Assembly: GCA_023512835.1 (NCBI GenBank)
Contig: CM042092.1
Location: 11,533,498-11,597,497, forward strand
Direction: 5' to 3'
DNA: 64,000 nt
Origin: Taxillus chinensis
Lineage: Eukaryota; Streptophyta; Magnoliopsida; Santalales; Loranthaceae
Shown here: one piece after another, positions 39,599 to 53,684 of the stretch
Position numbering within the stretch: position 1 is the stretch's first letter
How the letters are laid out: every line of letters begins with the position of its first letter
The notes under the pieces: model-generated
What the model was told of the DNA's origin: nothing
Databases searched by the model: none
The model's input: the letters and a program-made list of their open reading frames with translations, nothing else
Translations under genes and position numbers: made by a program

Positions 39599-42500
39599 CT
39601 GGTGCATATAGACACGTAATATCACAACACGCCACCATTTGAACATAAAATGTGGGAACAATTAATTGATATGCTTGAAACACCAGAATTTGAACCCAAA
39701 AAACAGTATTTTACCGGAAAATGGTTATTGATACTTGAGTAGGCAGCTAAATCTCTAACGTCACCACTACATTTTCCTTTCACACAACATTTTAAAATGT
39801 TCAGTATTCTAACATTACTTTTCTTGAACCAACTCCAGCTTCAACATTAAACAATGGTCCCTATGCTAATTTCAGGCAATAAAACTCACAGTTCAAATGC
39901 TATGAAGCTTACATTTCTATCTAGCGGTTCAGAACTTACTCTATAATGTCTGTTTTAATAACAACTAGAAACAAGTTCTTCATTTATGAATGCCACCAAG
40001 CAATAGACTCATAAAAAATCTTTCTCAGTGAAGAAATTTTATTTTACATAAAATAAAAGAAGATAGTAGAGACGGGAAAAAACAAACAAGAGGACATGGC
40101 ACTTCTCCGAGGAAAAGAAAAAGAAAGTTGAACTCAATCTGAAAAAGCCTTCTGATCCTTAGCATATCTATAAAAATCCCATAGGGAAGCCTTCTGATCC
40201 TTAGGGGAACACAAGACATTTAAAGATAACATTTTATTATTTTTTTCTTATATCCAACAAAAGGCAGTAGAATGTGAACTTCACAACTTCTTTTGTCCCT
40301 ATACATGAAAAGAATGGGCAAAGGAACTCCTTTGTCAACAGATAAACCCAAAAAAACCCTTAACAGCCTAAGCAAATTATTTTAGAAGCCCTATGAAAGA
40401 GAACTGAACTCACCCCTACGATAGCACATAATACAGAAAATTGGAGAAAGTGCTTACACGGTGTCCTACTATGGAATGCTACTGCTAACTTTGTTCAGAA
40501 CAACAACCAAACAAAAGATTTGAGTTGGACGCAATCTTTCAAACACACTTTGCTTGAAGAGGGGTCTAGGCTTCAACATCATTTTAATGAAGGTCTCAAA
40601 AATTCATTTTCTTCATCAATGTTTGTTGACATAGAAAAAATAAGAATATTTTACCCGACGCAGTTACAGAATTTGAATATGAGGACAAGACGTAAATTCA
40701 GAATAACTTGAGATAGGGAAAACAAACTTTTAAAATATCTAATAACTTGATTCGTAGACAAGAAGCTAAAGAAGGTCAAGATCCAAATTTCACGAACCTC
40801 CCTTTCATCTCCAACTTCATGTCGTTGTCGTATACTTAAATTTAATGCAGTATGGTACATATCATCTATAACATGTTCCCAAAGTGGGATTCTGTTGATT
40901 TTCCACAACATCTTTTGAGATTGTCTGGCTCCTTGAACAGTGACTTTCTGCAAGCATAATGAAACATTGTCACAACATCAAGTGTGAAGAATAATATTTT
41001 TATTGAAGGGCAATTCAGTATCTTTCCATATAGAACATATTAGTAAAATTACACGGGCAGGGTTAAGACTATTTCAAGCAAAAAGGTAAACCAGACAGAA
41101 GGGGGTTGGTCTATTAGATTTTGTAATGATGTAGTTCATGACGTGAAGTTATAGTAAGGATACCGCTTACCACTTGGAACACTGGCATTGCATGCTAAGA
41201 GTTCTTCGCACAGAATATTTATATATTAAGTCATTACTTCGAGTTGTCTAATAAAACTTGTCTTACTTATTAAAAAAATAATTAAAGTCTTTACTTCAAG
41301 TTGTTCGTGGTTCTGTTAAAGATGAAAAAGTCACAAGCATAGTTGATTGAACTATACCAAAAACTATCACAGAAATCCAAAACTTGCATAGCATAGCATA
41401 GCCTCCTTTGATCTGCAATTCATTAGAGGATTCTGCCTCAACATAACCTCCATTACAGAATTTCAATGCAGAGGTCAATTTAAGTAGACGCATGGATCTG
41501 GGGTCTTTAGTTAATGACAAGCCCTATATTAAGGCTTCCTACTTTCGATACTAATTATGAAGAATCCACCACTTCACATGTTGGTGTTAGTGAGGTCCTC
41601 ATGCTAGTTAAGCACACCCTATTGACTTCCATAGTGAGAAGCTTAATGACACCAAACAATGCTATTCTTCCTACGACATGGAGTTCTATGTTGTAGTCCA
41701 ACCTTGAAGCATTGGCACCATTATAGATTGTTAGGAATCTATTTTGTTTAATGATCATGCCAATTGAATTATGAATTATTTTGTTTAAGGAATTCCTCTC
41801 TTTTGTAATCCTACCCAAAAATTATGCTTCAGTTTTCGATCTCGCAGTGCTAACAATTTTCTGGTTTGCATCACTACTCTCATGTTGAAAGACACCAAGA
41901 GGGTGCCACTTAAAAAGGTGAATCAAATCTTATTATGTTGAGTACATTACATTATTCAAGGCAATTACCCAACTCATTAGTGCTAGGGCCCATTTGTAAT
42001 TAAAGCATGGTTATAGGGTTTAGCTTATTAGATTAAGCTAAGATATAAGATAAGGCATCCTCCCCTCAAACTGTAGTTCCTACTTCTTGAAGGATACTCA
42101 AGGGGTTCTTTGAAGCAACGCATCTGATCTTCCTCTCAAGTATAGCCCCCTGCTGTACCTTTAACATTCTCTAAAGTTTCCTTTAAGGTTTGGTATTAAT
42201 GGTTCTATGTCAACTAACAACCAATGGAAAATATAAAATAAAAGACAACAACGTGGTTTACCTCCATGCACACATAATTGTCCTTCCACAGCTTATGAAG
42301 AATCATGGCTGTATCCTTCTTTTCAACAAAAGTTGTATCTGATATCTACAAGAACATGCAATAGTTAGGGATATTCTTTGTAATTTATTCTCTCAGTTTC
42401 TTTAAAGGACAGTCCCTTGGCATAAAATAAGTAACATTCACCCAGTAAGGAAAAAAACCACAAATATCCCTATCAAAGGGGTCTTCCCACAATAATAACA

Positions 42501-45500
42501 ATTACACAATGAATTGAAGCACAACTTTCGTACCTCTTATTCTCAAACTTTTAAAAATAATATTTTTTAGGATAATTTTTCATCCTCGAAATTGGATCTC
42601 AGGATTTTGTGAGAAAATCCATTATTTTGAGCAATAAAGGAAAATATACAAGTCAGCTACAAGAGATAAAAGGATAAAAGGTTGTGAACACATAATGAAG
42701 AGCGAAGACAAGAGGATAAATAAGAAGAGAGAGAGGAAATTGAATTTTTGTAGCTATATTTTGAATGTGCATGTGTGTGTATATGTATTGGCGTGTAAGA
42801 CAAAAGCACCGCTTAAAAAATTGAAGTTCAAACTCAGTAAAACTTACTCATGTCAAAAAATTTGGCTATTAAAGCTAACAAATTAATGAAACAATTAGAG
42901 AGAGAGAAAGAGAATTCTAATAAATTTACATCTCCATCTCTGAATCGTGTCTTGTTTTAGGCAGCATACAGCCTTTGACAAATTCTTAGATGGTATTGGA
43001 CGAGCATACAATCCAGAACCTGGCAACATTACTCATGATTTCCAGGGATAGCACGTGATGGTTAATGCTGCTGTTACAAAATAGTAAAATACAGAATCCT
43101 CATGATTTGGACATTTTGAAAGGCACGTGGTGTATATTTGAGAATATGGAAGCCTGTATTCAACTCATGAAAGGGGATGGATTTACGGGATTTCTTTTTA
43201 TATTTAACCATGTGTAATGCCTCTTGTAATGAAGATGTCTATATCTTAGTGTCCGTCATCTTATGTAAGGTTGTGTCCCCTTCTTGATGGCTTTAATAAA
43301 TTATCTTTCTATAATAAAAATACAGAATGCTATGAAATTGGAAAATATGATAAAGAGAAAACACAAAGAATTTATACATACATGAAAATACCCAAACAAA
43401 GCAAGCAAATTGAAGGGGTCAAATTTAAAGCAAGGATCAAAGGGTCAAAACCACAACGCTAGGGAGATCTATAAATGAAAAACTTGGAAAATAAGCAAAG
43501 CATTATGAAATTTATTCTAGACGCCTAAAAGTGCCCAGTTAATTGTAATAAAGTTAATAAAGTGAAAATCATTCATTGCAGTAGCAACATTATTCACTAC
43601 ATTGCCACAAAAGTAGAGGACCAAAGCAACGCTGACAAATAGAGTACTTCTCATAAATAATGAATGGAAACTGCTTTCCTCTTCTCTGAATTCTTTTCAT
43701 GTCAGGAGACACACGATAATATACCAAGAAGTTCTATCTAAAAAAATAAACAAAAAACAGATATTTGTCTTATGAAGATTACTTCATTACTCAGAGACAA
43801 AGCATTTGACCATCCAAACCACTCATGCAGTGCAGAAATTATACATCTTGCTACTACGGATAATAGATGCATTCGTGGAAGTATGATATTTTAGGTTCAA
43901 GTCATAACATGAGGAATCCAAAGGAGATGATAAAAGTCAATAAATAACAACAGGATTTAACTTCAAATAGGGATCAATTCTATCACCAATATACAATCCA
44001 ATATCCACAAAATCATGTAGCGAATATCTGAAGGGGCAGAGATTTATTGAGATTAATTTTCCCTTCTAATAAATGTTTGCACGACTCAATATTAATTCAG
44101 CAGCTAGTAAGTAATTTCTCAGTAGGCTGCAATTAACATTCTACACAGAACAGTAGTCACCTTATCAGACTCGATTAGGCAAGAACTTTTTGTCAGTAAC
44201 CTGAAAATCCTATAAGCATCCATTCCATATTTTTTCAACACGATGGATTCAACCTGAAGCATCAAAGAAACTGTGCTAAGACCAATAAGAGATACTCGGG
44301 AAAATGTCATTTAATTAGGAAAAAAGAAGCGTGAGGGAACAAACCTCATCATTCTGAGATAGATCAATAAGTTTTTTTAAATCTGCCAAAATAGTATAAC
44401 GTATCAGTTGAAATAAAAATCAAGAGCACAAATTTTTTGGATCTAAACATACCAACACTATATAAATCATCTGTTCCCTTTCCACCAGAATTACATCCCA
44501 ACTGAACGAGGGAAGCTCTGACATGCTCCAATGTCATGGTACGACCATCTACACTCTTCATCACCTCTTCAAATATATTATTCAAGGACATAGGAACTAT
44601 AAATTGCAAAATTGTTAGAATGATCACAGAAATAACAAGAAAAGGGGAAGTGATGGTTTACAAAAGAAACCCAAGGGGGGGGGGTGGGGGGCCTTGATTT
44701 ATTGTAACTAAAACGACGTTATAGGAAAGACTACATATGGAAACTGACTAAAGATGCATTTGAAAGCACTCACTAATAACCTGTAGGTTGTTTAGTCTAC
44801 ATAGCTGAGAAAAAATAGTCAAATACAGCAAGATGAGAGTCCCCATATATCACAATGAGGTCTGGTTCATCCTAATGATGATATGACATGGGACATGATT
44901 AATATAGAAATTAAGACATGTATGCCATTTCAAGGCCATAATAGATCAAGGAGTGTGAGGAATAAAAACTTATAAAGAAGTAAAAGAATTAGAGGTAAAG
45001 AAGAATGTGAATGATGATGAAAATATTGAGAATGATTTTGGTTTATCAATTTGTGATCCTATAGACCAGAAGCAACCGCTTGAGCAAGTTGATGATTTAC
45101 TTGTTAATTTTTAATTTAATATTTTATATTTTAAATTTCAACATTTCAGTTATTTTAATTTGTAAACTTATATTAAATTCGTTAGACTTATTGATCTATG
45201 GATTGAATTGAATTACTTGTGTTTTATTTCTATGTTACAATGCTATATTACAATAGAAATTTTTATATAAAAAATATATATTACAAACGCCTTGGTCGGA
45301 TAGGCATCACCTCACCTAGCAAGACCCTCAAACGCCTTGATCACTTTGGCACTTTAAAAACTAGAGTTTCAAACCTTACCTCCAACAGAGTAACCAAGGA
45401 GAAACAAATATTAGAGGATCAAGGCTTTTGTAGTAATGGCAATAGGCCTAGATTGATATGATAATGGCAAAAATGATGAGAGAAATGCCACGACTATTGC

Positions 45501-47677
45501 TACTACTATCAGGGATTTCTCCATTGATTTAAAAATCGAAGCATCAATGAGCATGACCCATTTTACTTTGCCAACTGAAATATGCAAATGAGAGACAAAG
45601 TTGACTTCGGTACGGCCAATGTGTGTATCCAGAAAAGTCACATGGACAAAAAGCCTTTATAAATAAGATAAGGGGCGCAATTTGAACATAGAATGAGTTT
45701 GGAGAAATTTTGGCATGACAATGGTTTGTTGCATGACAGCAATTTTGTTATCAGATTGCTGGATTTTCCCAACAAACTATTAACTTAAAGAAATCAAAAC
45801 ACACCTTAAGAAAATAAAAGATAAATTATGTGCACTGACAGAAAGATGCTTCCACCAGTGACAGAGGCAAACTCATAACCCCAGACTCTGACCTATGCTC
45901 TCATATCATGTAATAATTAAAAGAAAACAACATAATAATATTGAAGTTGAGAGTACATATGTATAGGTATTAACTTACTTGACCCACCCTAGAAGGTAGG
46001 TTTAACCTGACCAAACATTAACATTTGGTAATATAAATATTACTTTCACTTAACTTAAAACTTATAGCCATGCTTCAACTTATTACTAAATCAACCTCAT
46101 TACACAATATATATAACACTCTAAATCTTCATACTATATTTATTCAACAAATAATTCTTGATTGTAATTTTCTATGATCAATAAATTCTTCCTCTTTGAG
46201 CCATTCACCATTTGCATGGGCAAAAGATTCAATGAGTTCATCATAAAATACTCTTAATGGATGCAATAACAATAAGCTTAAAGAAAGTACACTTACCAAA
46301 ATAACGAGCCCAACATATTTATACACATGGATCCACAACAATATGATAGATTATACTCATATATGACAAAACCCCACAGAAGACAATCACTTGAAATATA
46401 TTATCTCCTCAATCATGATATGAAGTAAGGATCAAGTTGAGTGATTATAAAAAATGAAAAGTGATAATAAAACATTTTAGGTGATAATTTTGGAATGAAA
46501 AACTCACACATTGAGTAAATAAAAATAATAATAATTGTAGGAGCACAGGGTTCAATTAACGATGGCAAGCAAGAGTTAAAAATTAATGATAGCCAATAAG
46601 AAAAACATATAATATTGTTCATGCTAAGTACTATTCACGAGTAGTAATACTCATGACAAGTGCTATTAATAAAAACAGGTAAAGGTGGCAAAAAGAGTAA
46701 AATCCTAACAAGTACTATTATCTTTTGAGAAATCCTACGTTCTAACACTAGGCTCTGATAGCATGTAATGAAAGAGTGAAAGAGACTACTAATGATTGAT
46801 ATTTAATTATGGGTGAACATATGCCTTAGGCCTGATGTTTACAACAAAATGAGCCTAGTATCAACATAATGATTCCAACACATCCCTTTATGAATCTGTA
46901 GAGTTATGCCTTACGCAAGATGTTTACAACAAAAGTCATGGGTTTAAGGGCCAGATGGGCTTGGCTGGTGGCTTGCGTTATGTTCTCGCGTGTGCAGTGA
47001 GCTGCAGTCATAATAACTTGGTGTTCAAAGCCATACAATCAGAGTGTGAGTTTGGTATCAACTACCAAAAGGGTGCCTTCAGAATATAAGGTATTCTTCA
47101 TTAATTGCCAACTCAAAATCTCCGAATTTATTCAACTCTACTTTTTCCAAGGTTTCATAATTAATCAATTTAATAACAAAAGATAAAAAATGAAAATTCA
47201 AGTCATACAATCCTACCCACTTAAAGGGTATGATTCAAAGATATTCATACAATTCAGATATCATATTCGAAGTTGGGCACCTGAATTTACTGTTTTAACT
47301 TTCAATTCAGATCTTCTGGTTGCCTTCAGGATTGCTCTTAATACAATGACAGCGCCATTATCCAGACGTGATCTTACATTGGCAATGCAAGCCTAGACCA
47401 TATATTATTATATATGAAGATCCATTAAAAAAAGTAAAATTTACGAATTAGATTAAAAAAAAGTGGGGGGAAAAAAGGCTTATTCCTTCATTAAATTAAT
47501 TCAGTCACTCAAATGGCGTCAGACAAAGAACACAATTGCATGCCTAAAATGTAATTATTCTACAAGACGGAGAACAGATTTTGTTTAACTACAAAGGAAA
47601 AAACAAACAAAAAACATACTGTTATCCAAATATATGTAGCATACAATGTTATTATTTCTTGTTTGTAACTGTTAAGA

Positions 47678-47722
<45 letters not shown>

Positions 47723-50700
47723 GAAAATTGACATGATTGGGCGAACTAGCCTATTTTTCATCCACTAATGATTACCAGGCAAGCAAGCTTAGTAGCCACT
47801 AATACAAACAAAGAACCAGAAATTTGGGGCGCCAAACCAACCTCATGTCTCAGAAAACGTACAAACTCCTCAAAGTTGGGGCGCCAAAGTATTTCTTTCT
47901 CGCTTTGTGTAACCTCTGGTTCTTTATCAGACTCTAAAGCCTCATGCTTGCGCTACATCATGTGAAAATTGCATGTTACACAAAGCAGGCATCGTGAAAT
48001 AATATTACCAAAAAACAACAAAAAATAATAAGTCTCCTGAATCAACCTTCCCCCCTGCATATATATCAGGGGAGTCTTCCCCGCGTTTTTCTCCAATATC
48101 AATCCCTGTATTCGCTACAAGTGAGAATCTTAATGATTCCATAGGAACTGCAGCTGCTAAGGCACGTTGTTCCGTGGTCTCCAAATCCTCAATCAACTGA
48201 AAAATCCAACAAGAAAAAATGTTCTGAAAAACAGCCTGATGCAAATATAAATTAGCATCAAGAAATATTTTAGGCAGATATCATATTTCAAGAATATCTA
48301 ACTGGAATTCCATTGTTTTGACAATATAGCACAAGTTCAAAGAATAACGAGTGTGACTTCTTTGTTAGAAATACAGAAACTATGGCACGGTTATTGCATC
48401 AACTATCAGTTGATCAATTAATGTCACAAAAAGTTTCGATGAGATCCAGTCCTAACCTGACTTGTTAATTTTGAAAGTCGTACTTATAATTCAAGGGTTC
48501 TAGTCATTATCACATACAAATATAACAATTTCACAACCAAAAAAAAATGGCTGCGCCAAATCAAAAGCAACAGCATGCAGTATCATAAAAGAAATCTTTA
48601 TTTTCATTATATATTTTATGGGACTGTGCTCCCATAGACAACTTGCCACAAAAGCAGTTCATTGTTCAGGAATCCATACAGGCAAACCAATCTCATCTTT
48701 TACTGGAACAACCTGATGGGGGAAGAGATATGCATCTCTTTAGTACTTACTCGGATAACTCATGCCAAGGAATTGGCCTTGTCAAACCTAGAATTTATTT
48801 ATTTGTTTTGGCTGACTGGGTTGCCTTACATGGTCAGAACCAAGCTCTAGTTATGAATGTCAAAATGATTGATATCATTTTATTTATTTATTGAATTCTA
48901 GGTACAATATTTCTGTTAGCAGCTTCTCCTTCAGTGGGTAAGGTCTTAAATGTGTCAAGTAAATTTACATTGTTTAAGAGATTAAGATGACACTAAGAGC
49001 CTGTTTGAGATTGCTCATCCCAAAGTCATTTTCTTCCTCAAAGAGTGTAGAAATACTTAACTGTAGACAATAAAATGTTTGTATGCATTTTCTCTTGTTT
49101 TTAAGAAGCTTTAATATGAGAACCGCATATAAAAAACACATTTGTATTAAATCCTCAATAATGTTTAATATTTACCCATATATTCCATATAAATTTAAGC
49201 TCACTGATCGTCAGATGCCCAGTTTGGTAAATTCAGTACTTTAGCAGTTTTTTCAAAAACAAAAATCAGAAAACACTCTTCTGATAAGGCATCTCAAATA
49301 GGCCCATGGTCCCAAAATTAATAGACATATCTTTCAACCTGTTTGGCAGACAAATATATAAGAGATCTTTCCAATAATATTACATTGATAGCAATAATAA
49401 TTTTTGTACAGGGATATGAAAACCTTGCTAGTTTTTGCGCGTTTCGGCTTCTTTGCAGCTGCAGCTTCATCATCAGTGAGTAAGGCAATATATGGCTCAC
49501 CAGCAGGGCATCGCTCCACATAACGGGCATTTAAGAGCCGAATAAGGGTGTTCCTTAGATCACTCTCAGAAGGAAACTTTCCTATAAAAAATGAAAATTT
49601 ATGTTTGAAATTATAGTGAACTATAAGCATTCTGCTCAAGCGAGAAAACAAACAACCAAATATCATGAAAACTTAGGATATATTTGGTTTAGTTATTTTC
49701 TGTTTTCATTCTCAAAATTTGATAGTTGTTTTCGGGTAAAAAAAATAGAAAATAAAAAACAACTAATAACAACTATTACATTTGATTTTTTTTAATTTTT
49801 TATTTTTTGTATCTGAAAATAACTATTATATTTTGATAACAAAAAAAAATATTTAGACCAAACACTTCTAATTAATCGGAGTGAGAACAACACATCAAAG
49901 TTACTTGAGGAAACATTTTTTCCTTTGCTCATTGCTTGATCATAAAATTCATTAAAAGAAAGACAATGGGATGTGTAGGACATCTAAAACGGGAAGGAAC
50001 TAAGCCTTAATCGTATGTGTATCAGGTAAACTTCATGGAACCATATCGGATCTCTTCAACTTCCTTTGAAATATTTTAAATATTTGAAACAGAAAACTTT
50101 GTCCACTTCTATAACATCTACATAAGCTCAGTGACCATAAAATTTTTGGATATAAAGCAAAGAGCAGCATCTCCATTCCACAGAGCATTCCAATACGAGC
50201 TCAGCCCATAACAATGGCTAATACAAAAACAATTTCCATCTCTTCCCTCACATGAATTAAGTGTTGTAATTGCTGGCAACAACAGATGTGGTAGTTGATC
50301 GCACAGGCAGTTGGTCATGCAGATAGCTAATCATGCTTTTGGTTGACAGTTAATCACGGAGCAAAGGATGAGCACATATCAGGTCGATCATAGTAGCATG
50401 CTCTTTCATGAGAGTTAAGACACAACTGTGCGGAAGAGATAATATGTCAGTGTCTGGTTGGATGTGAGGAAAAGGGAAGCTCTATTTCCTAATCTGTGGT
50501 GGATATTATTTGGAAAGTGGCTAGAAGTGAGAAAAGGGAAAGTGGCAGTTTCCGATTTTGGATAAACTTCTAAATGGGAAGTCAGTTGATGGAAACTATA
50601 AGGGGGTTTACCAAATTAGTTGTTTATTTTCAAGTCAGAAGTTGGAAAGAAGTCAAAATCCCTTGGGGGTTGAGCTTAACCTAAACAGAGACCCAAACAT

Positions 50701-53650
50701 AGAGAGAGATTGTCATAGGGAGACCATCAGGACATGACAAATTACATTACACAGCAATATCCAAAACTAAAGCCCACAACTGTCCTTTCACATGTAGAGC
50801 CGAATTCTCTGAACGGTGAAAATTGTGATTATTTCTCTTCCTCCAAAGCAAATAAAAGTAAATTATAGCAAAAGCAAATTAACAGGTCTTGTAGTTTGTT
50901 CATTTACAAAGATTATATTCTTGAAATTGTGAATTGTAGTGATCTGTGAGATCATAGTGAAGAGACGTCAAAGTTGTGAGGCAAGAGGTGATGAACCTTG
51001 GCTGTAGTAAATGATTCAAAATATAGTGGAGAGATTGTGGTGGGCAGTAAACATACATGCCGTGGAGTAGCCTTACATATTGTAAAGTGAACAATGTAAA
51101 TCTTAGTGTTTGTGAAAAAAAGAAGACTTTTTTTATAAGTAAGAAAATTTATTAGTATGAGAAGAACGCACATAAGTTGTATACGCTAAAATAGCATACA
51201 ACAGCAAGCTCAAAAAGAGCACCCATGAACAACATCAGAAATAGACAATAGAGACAATATACCCAAAGCAAAAAGTCATTCCCTCAAATCCCAAAAAAAA
51301 AAAAAAGAATGGTAAGTTCAGACAGAGAACACTCGCTATCGTCAAACATGTGGGCATTCTGCTTACGACAGATACACCAAAAAAGACAATGAGGAACAAC
51401 TCTCTGCACCACCAAAGGACGCCCCACGCTCCCGAGCCAGCACTCAAACAACCCACGAAAAGACGACAGCATCACCCAAAGAAGGCCAAACAAGCCTATA
51501 ATCACATCCTACCGTTCCCGAACATACGGACAATGCAGAAATAGGTGATCTATGGACTCCGCCAAAGCCTTACACATAAAACACCGATTAACAACGAGAA
51601 CAAAACTCCGACGGCACAGGTGAAAAAAAAAAGACTGAAAAAACTAAACATAAATCTAGACAAAATAAACTAATCTGCTACAAGCAGAAACGATGGAGAA
51701 GAACCAATGATAGTCGACAGTAAAGAAGAAAAATTGGTGTCCATACTAGTAGTTGCCACTACTGTGCAGTGAATTGCAAGAGAGTTTTTATTTTCAGGTG
51801 ATCTGTTGCCTATAGTGTATAATGTGTGTGTTATATATATAGTTTTTGTTTGGTTTATAAGACTAGGTGCCCTTTTCCAGGCCCAAGGTATAATAATAAT
51901 AAAAAGAACAACATAAACATAGGACAACATGGGCATGTGTAAATTGTAATAATAATAATAAAAGGTTCAGCAAGGGATTAATTGGCCCTAAACTGATTAC
52001 TCGTGGATTAATCATTGATTTCTCCTAATAAAAAGATGATGATTCTTTTTCTTCGTAAATCAATATACTAATATACAGATTAATTCAAGATGTCAACATA
52101 TTAATCTACAAATTAGTGAATAATTTATACTTTTAGAACAGGGTTACAAACCTTCAGCATCCAAAAACTATCAAGTAAACAAGCTTAATTTGTAAGGCAG
52201 TGGGAAAATAAAATAAATTGTGGGGACGCCTAATTTTATATATTTACTAATTTCTGGAAATAAATTGTGGGGACGCCAAATTTATACACCAAAACTAATT
52301 CTAGAAAATTTACTAATTTCTAACGCCCAAAACCCATAACACAACAATATGGGCGAACCTACAAAATTACTTTTTAGGAAATTAGATGAGCAAAGTTTGA
52401 AATATATTTCCGTACATTCACCAAGTCCGCATGTGCCTGCATGTCAGTCCCAAGCTTGGATAAAAGAAGAAGGTTGCATAGTTTTGTGACAATCAGCGTA
52501 AAAACTCATCACATCTTTTAGTCCCAAGTTCAGATAAAAAAATAAGGTTGCGTAGATTTGTGACAACCAGTATAAAAACTCATCATATTTTTTAATATGA
52601 ACCACAATATAAAAAATATATATTGAGACATTTCCTAACAAGCGACGCATTGCATCTTCAAGACCCAGAAACAGTGATAAATGGTAGATAAGAATCTACT
52701 CATTAAATTCATTTTAGGTAATAAAACGGTCAATGATATCGGTGTTTGCACACCCTAGCTAGATTTGAATGATACGACTAAGCAATAATTTTGAGAAGAT
52801 CTAGACATAGTCATACAAGGTATACCTACTAAGGAAAATATTTTCATTAGACTGGACTTTAATGGACATGTAAGAAATAATTGTAATAGGTTTGAGAATA
52901 TCATAGATGATTTGGCTTTAGGGGTAGAAATGATACGGAAAACTCAATCTTAGATTTTGTTGTATCTTATAACTTGATTTTAGTGAACACCTCATTTAAG
53001 AAATTATACTAGAGTATATTAATATTTGTATTGGCGAACACCTGGTTTAAGAAATTTATTGGGATAGACAATTCTAATTAGCAGGATACACGTTTTATCA
53101 GCGTGCTTTCTTCTCTAACCATTGTAGCTGAGTTGATCAATCACATATTTTTGATACAAAAACCACAATGAGTTCATATTATTATTGTTTTGAATATTGT
53201 GTACTCAAATGTTAGAATTGTTTTCCTTCAATCGGTAAGAAGTGAGATTCAAAAACGCATCTATATGACACTAAAACATTAGATTGAACGTAGGAGATAG
53301 ACAACGGGGACTTACGATTATCATTTTTATCACAAAGTTGTCCGAGTGTAAGTCTTCCATGCTCAAGCAACCATTCAACCAGAGTGACACACTGCCCAAA
53401 GACATTGCACAGTAAAATCAACGAACACATTGAGGTAAAACCAACACAATTAAGGAAGAAAACAAGAAAAAAGCATTTAACTTGTTTATCTAGCTCTTTA
53501 TACACGACGTCCACGAACTTGGGAAACCTCATGCGGTGGATGATGTTGTCGAACAACGCCATGTACTGAGTCAACTTCGACGATGATCTGAAACTGCCTG
53601 CATTCGTGATTCATGACTGTACTAGGTTAGATGTATATACATATATATAC

Positions 53651-53684
<34 letters not shown>

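Noticed and set aside
40410..40425. A potential micro-exon of two bases between cgtag and GTGAGT in RPC3 intron 13
   Set aside because: Not needed once the gcaccag acceptor at 39599 is used, which restores frame and length.
45885..46770. Two sites resembling GCTCTGATACCA, the complement of the initiator-tRNA primer site, suggesting a TRIM-like retroelement in RPC3 intron 8
   Set aside because: Both are imperfect, and I could not pair LTRs or find a polypurine tract; insufficient to call an element.
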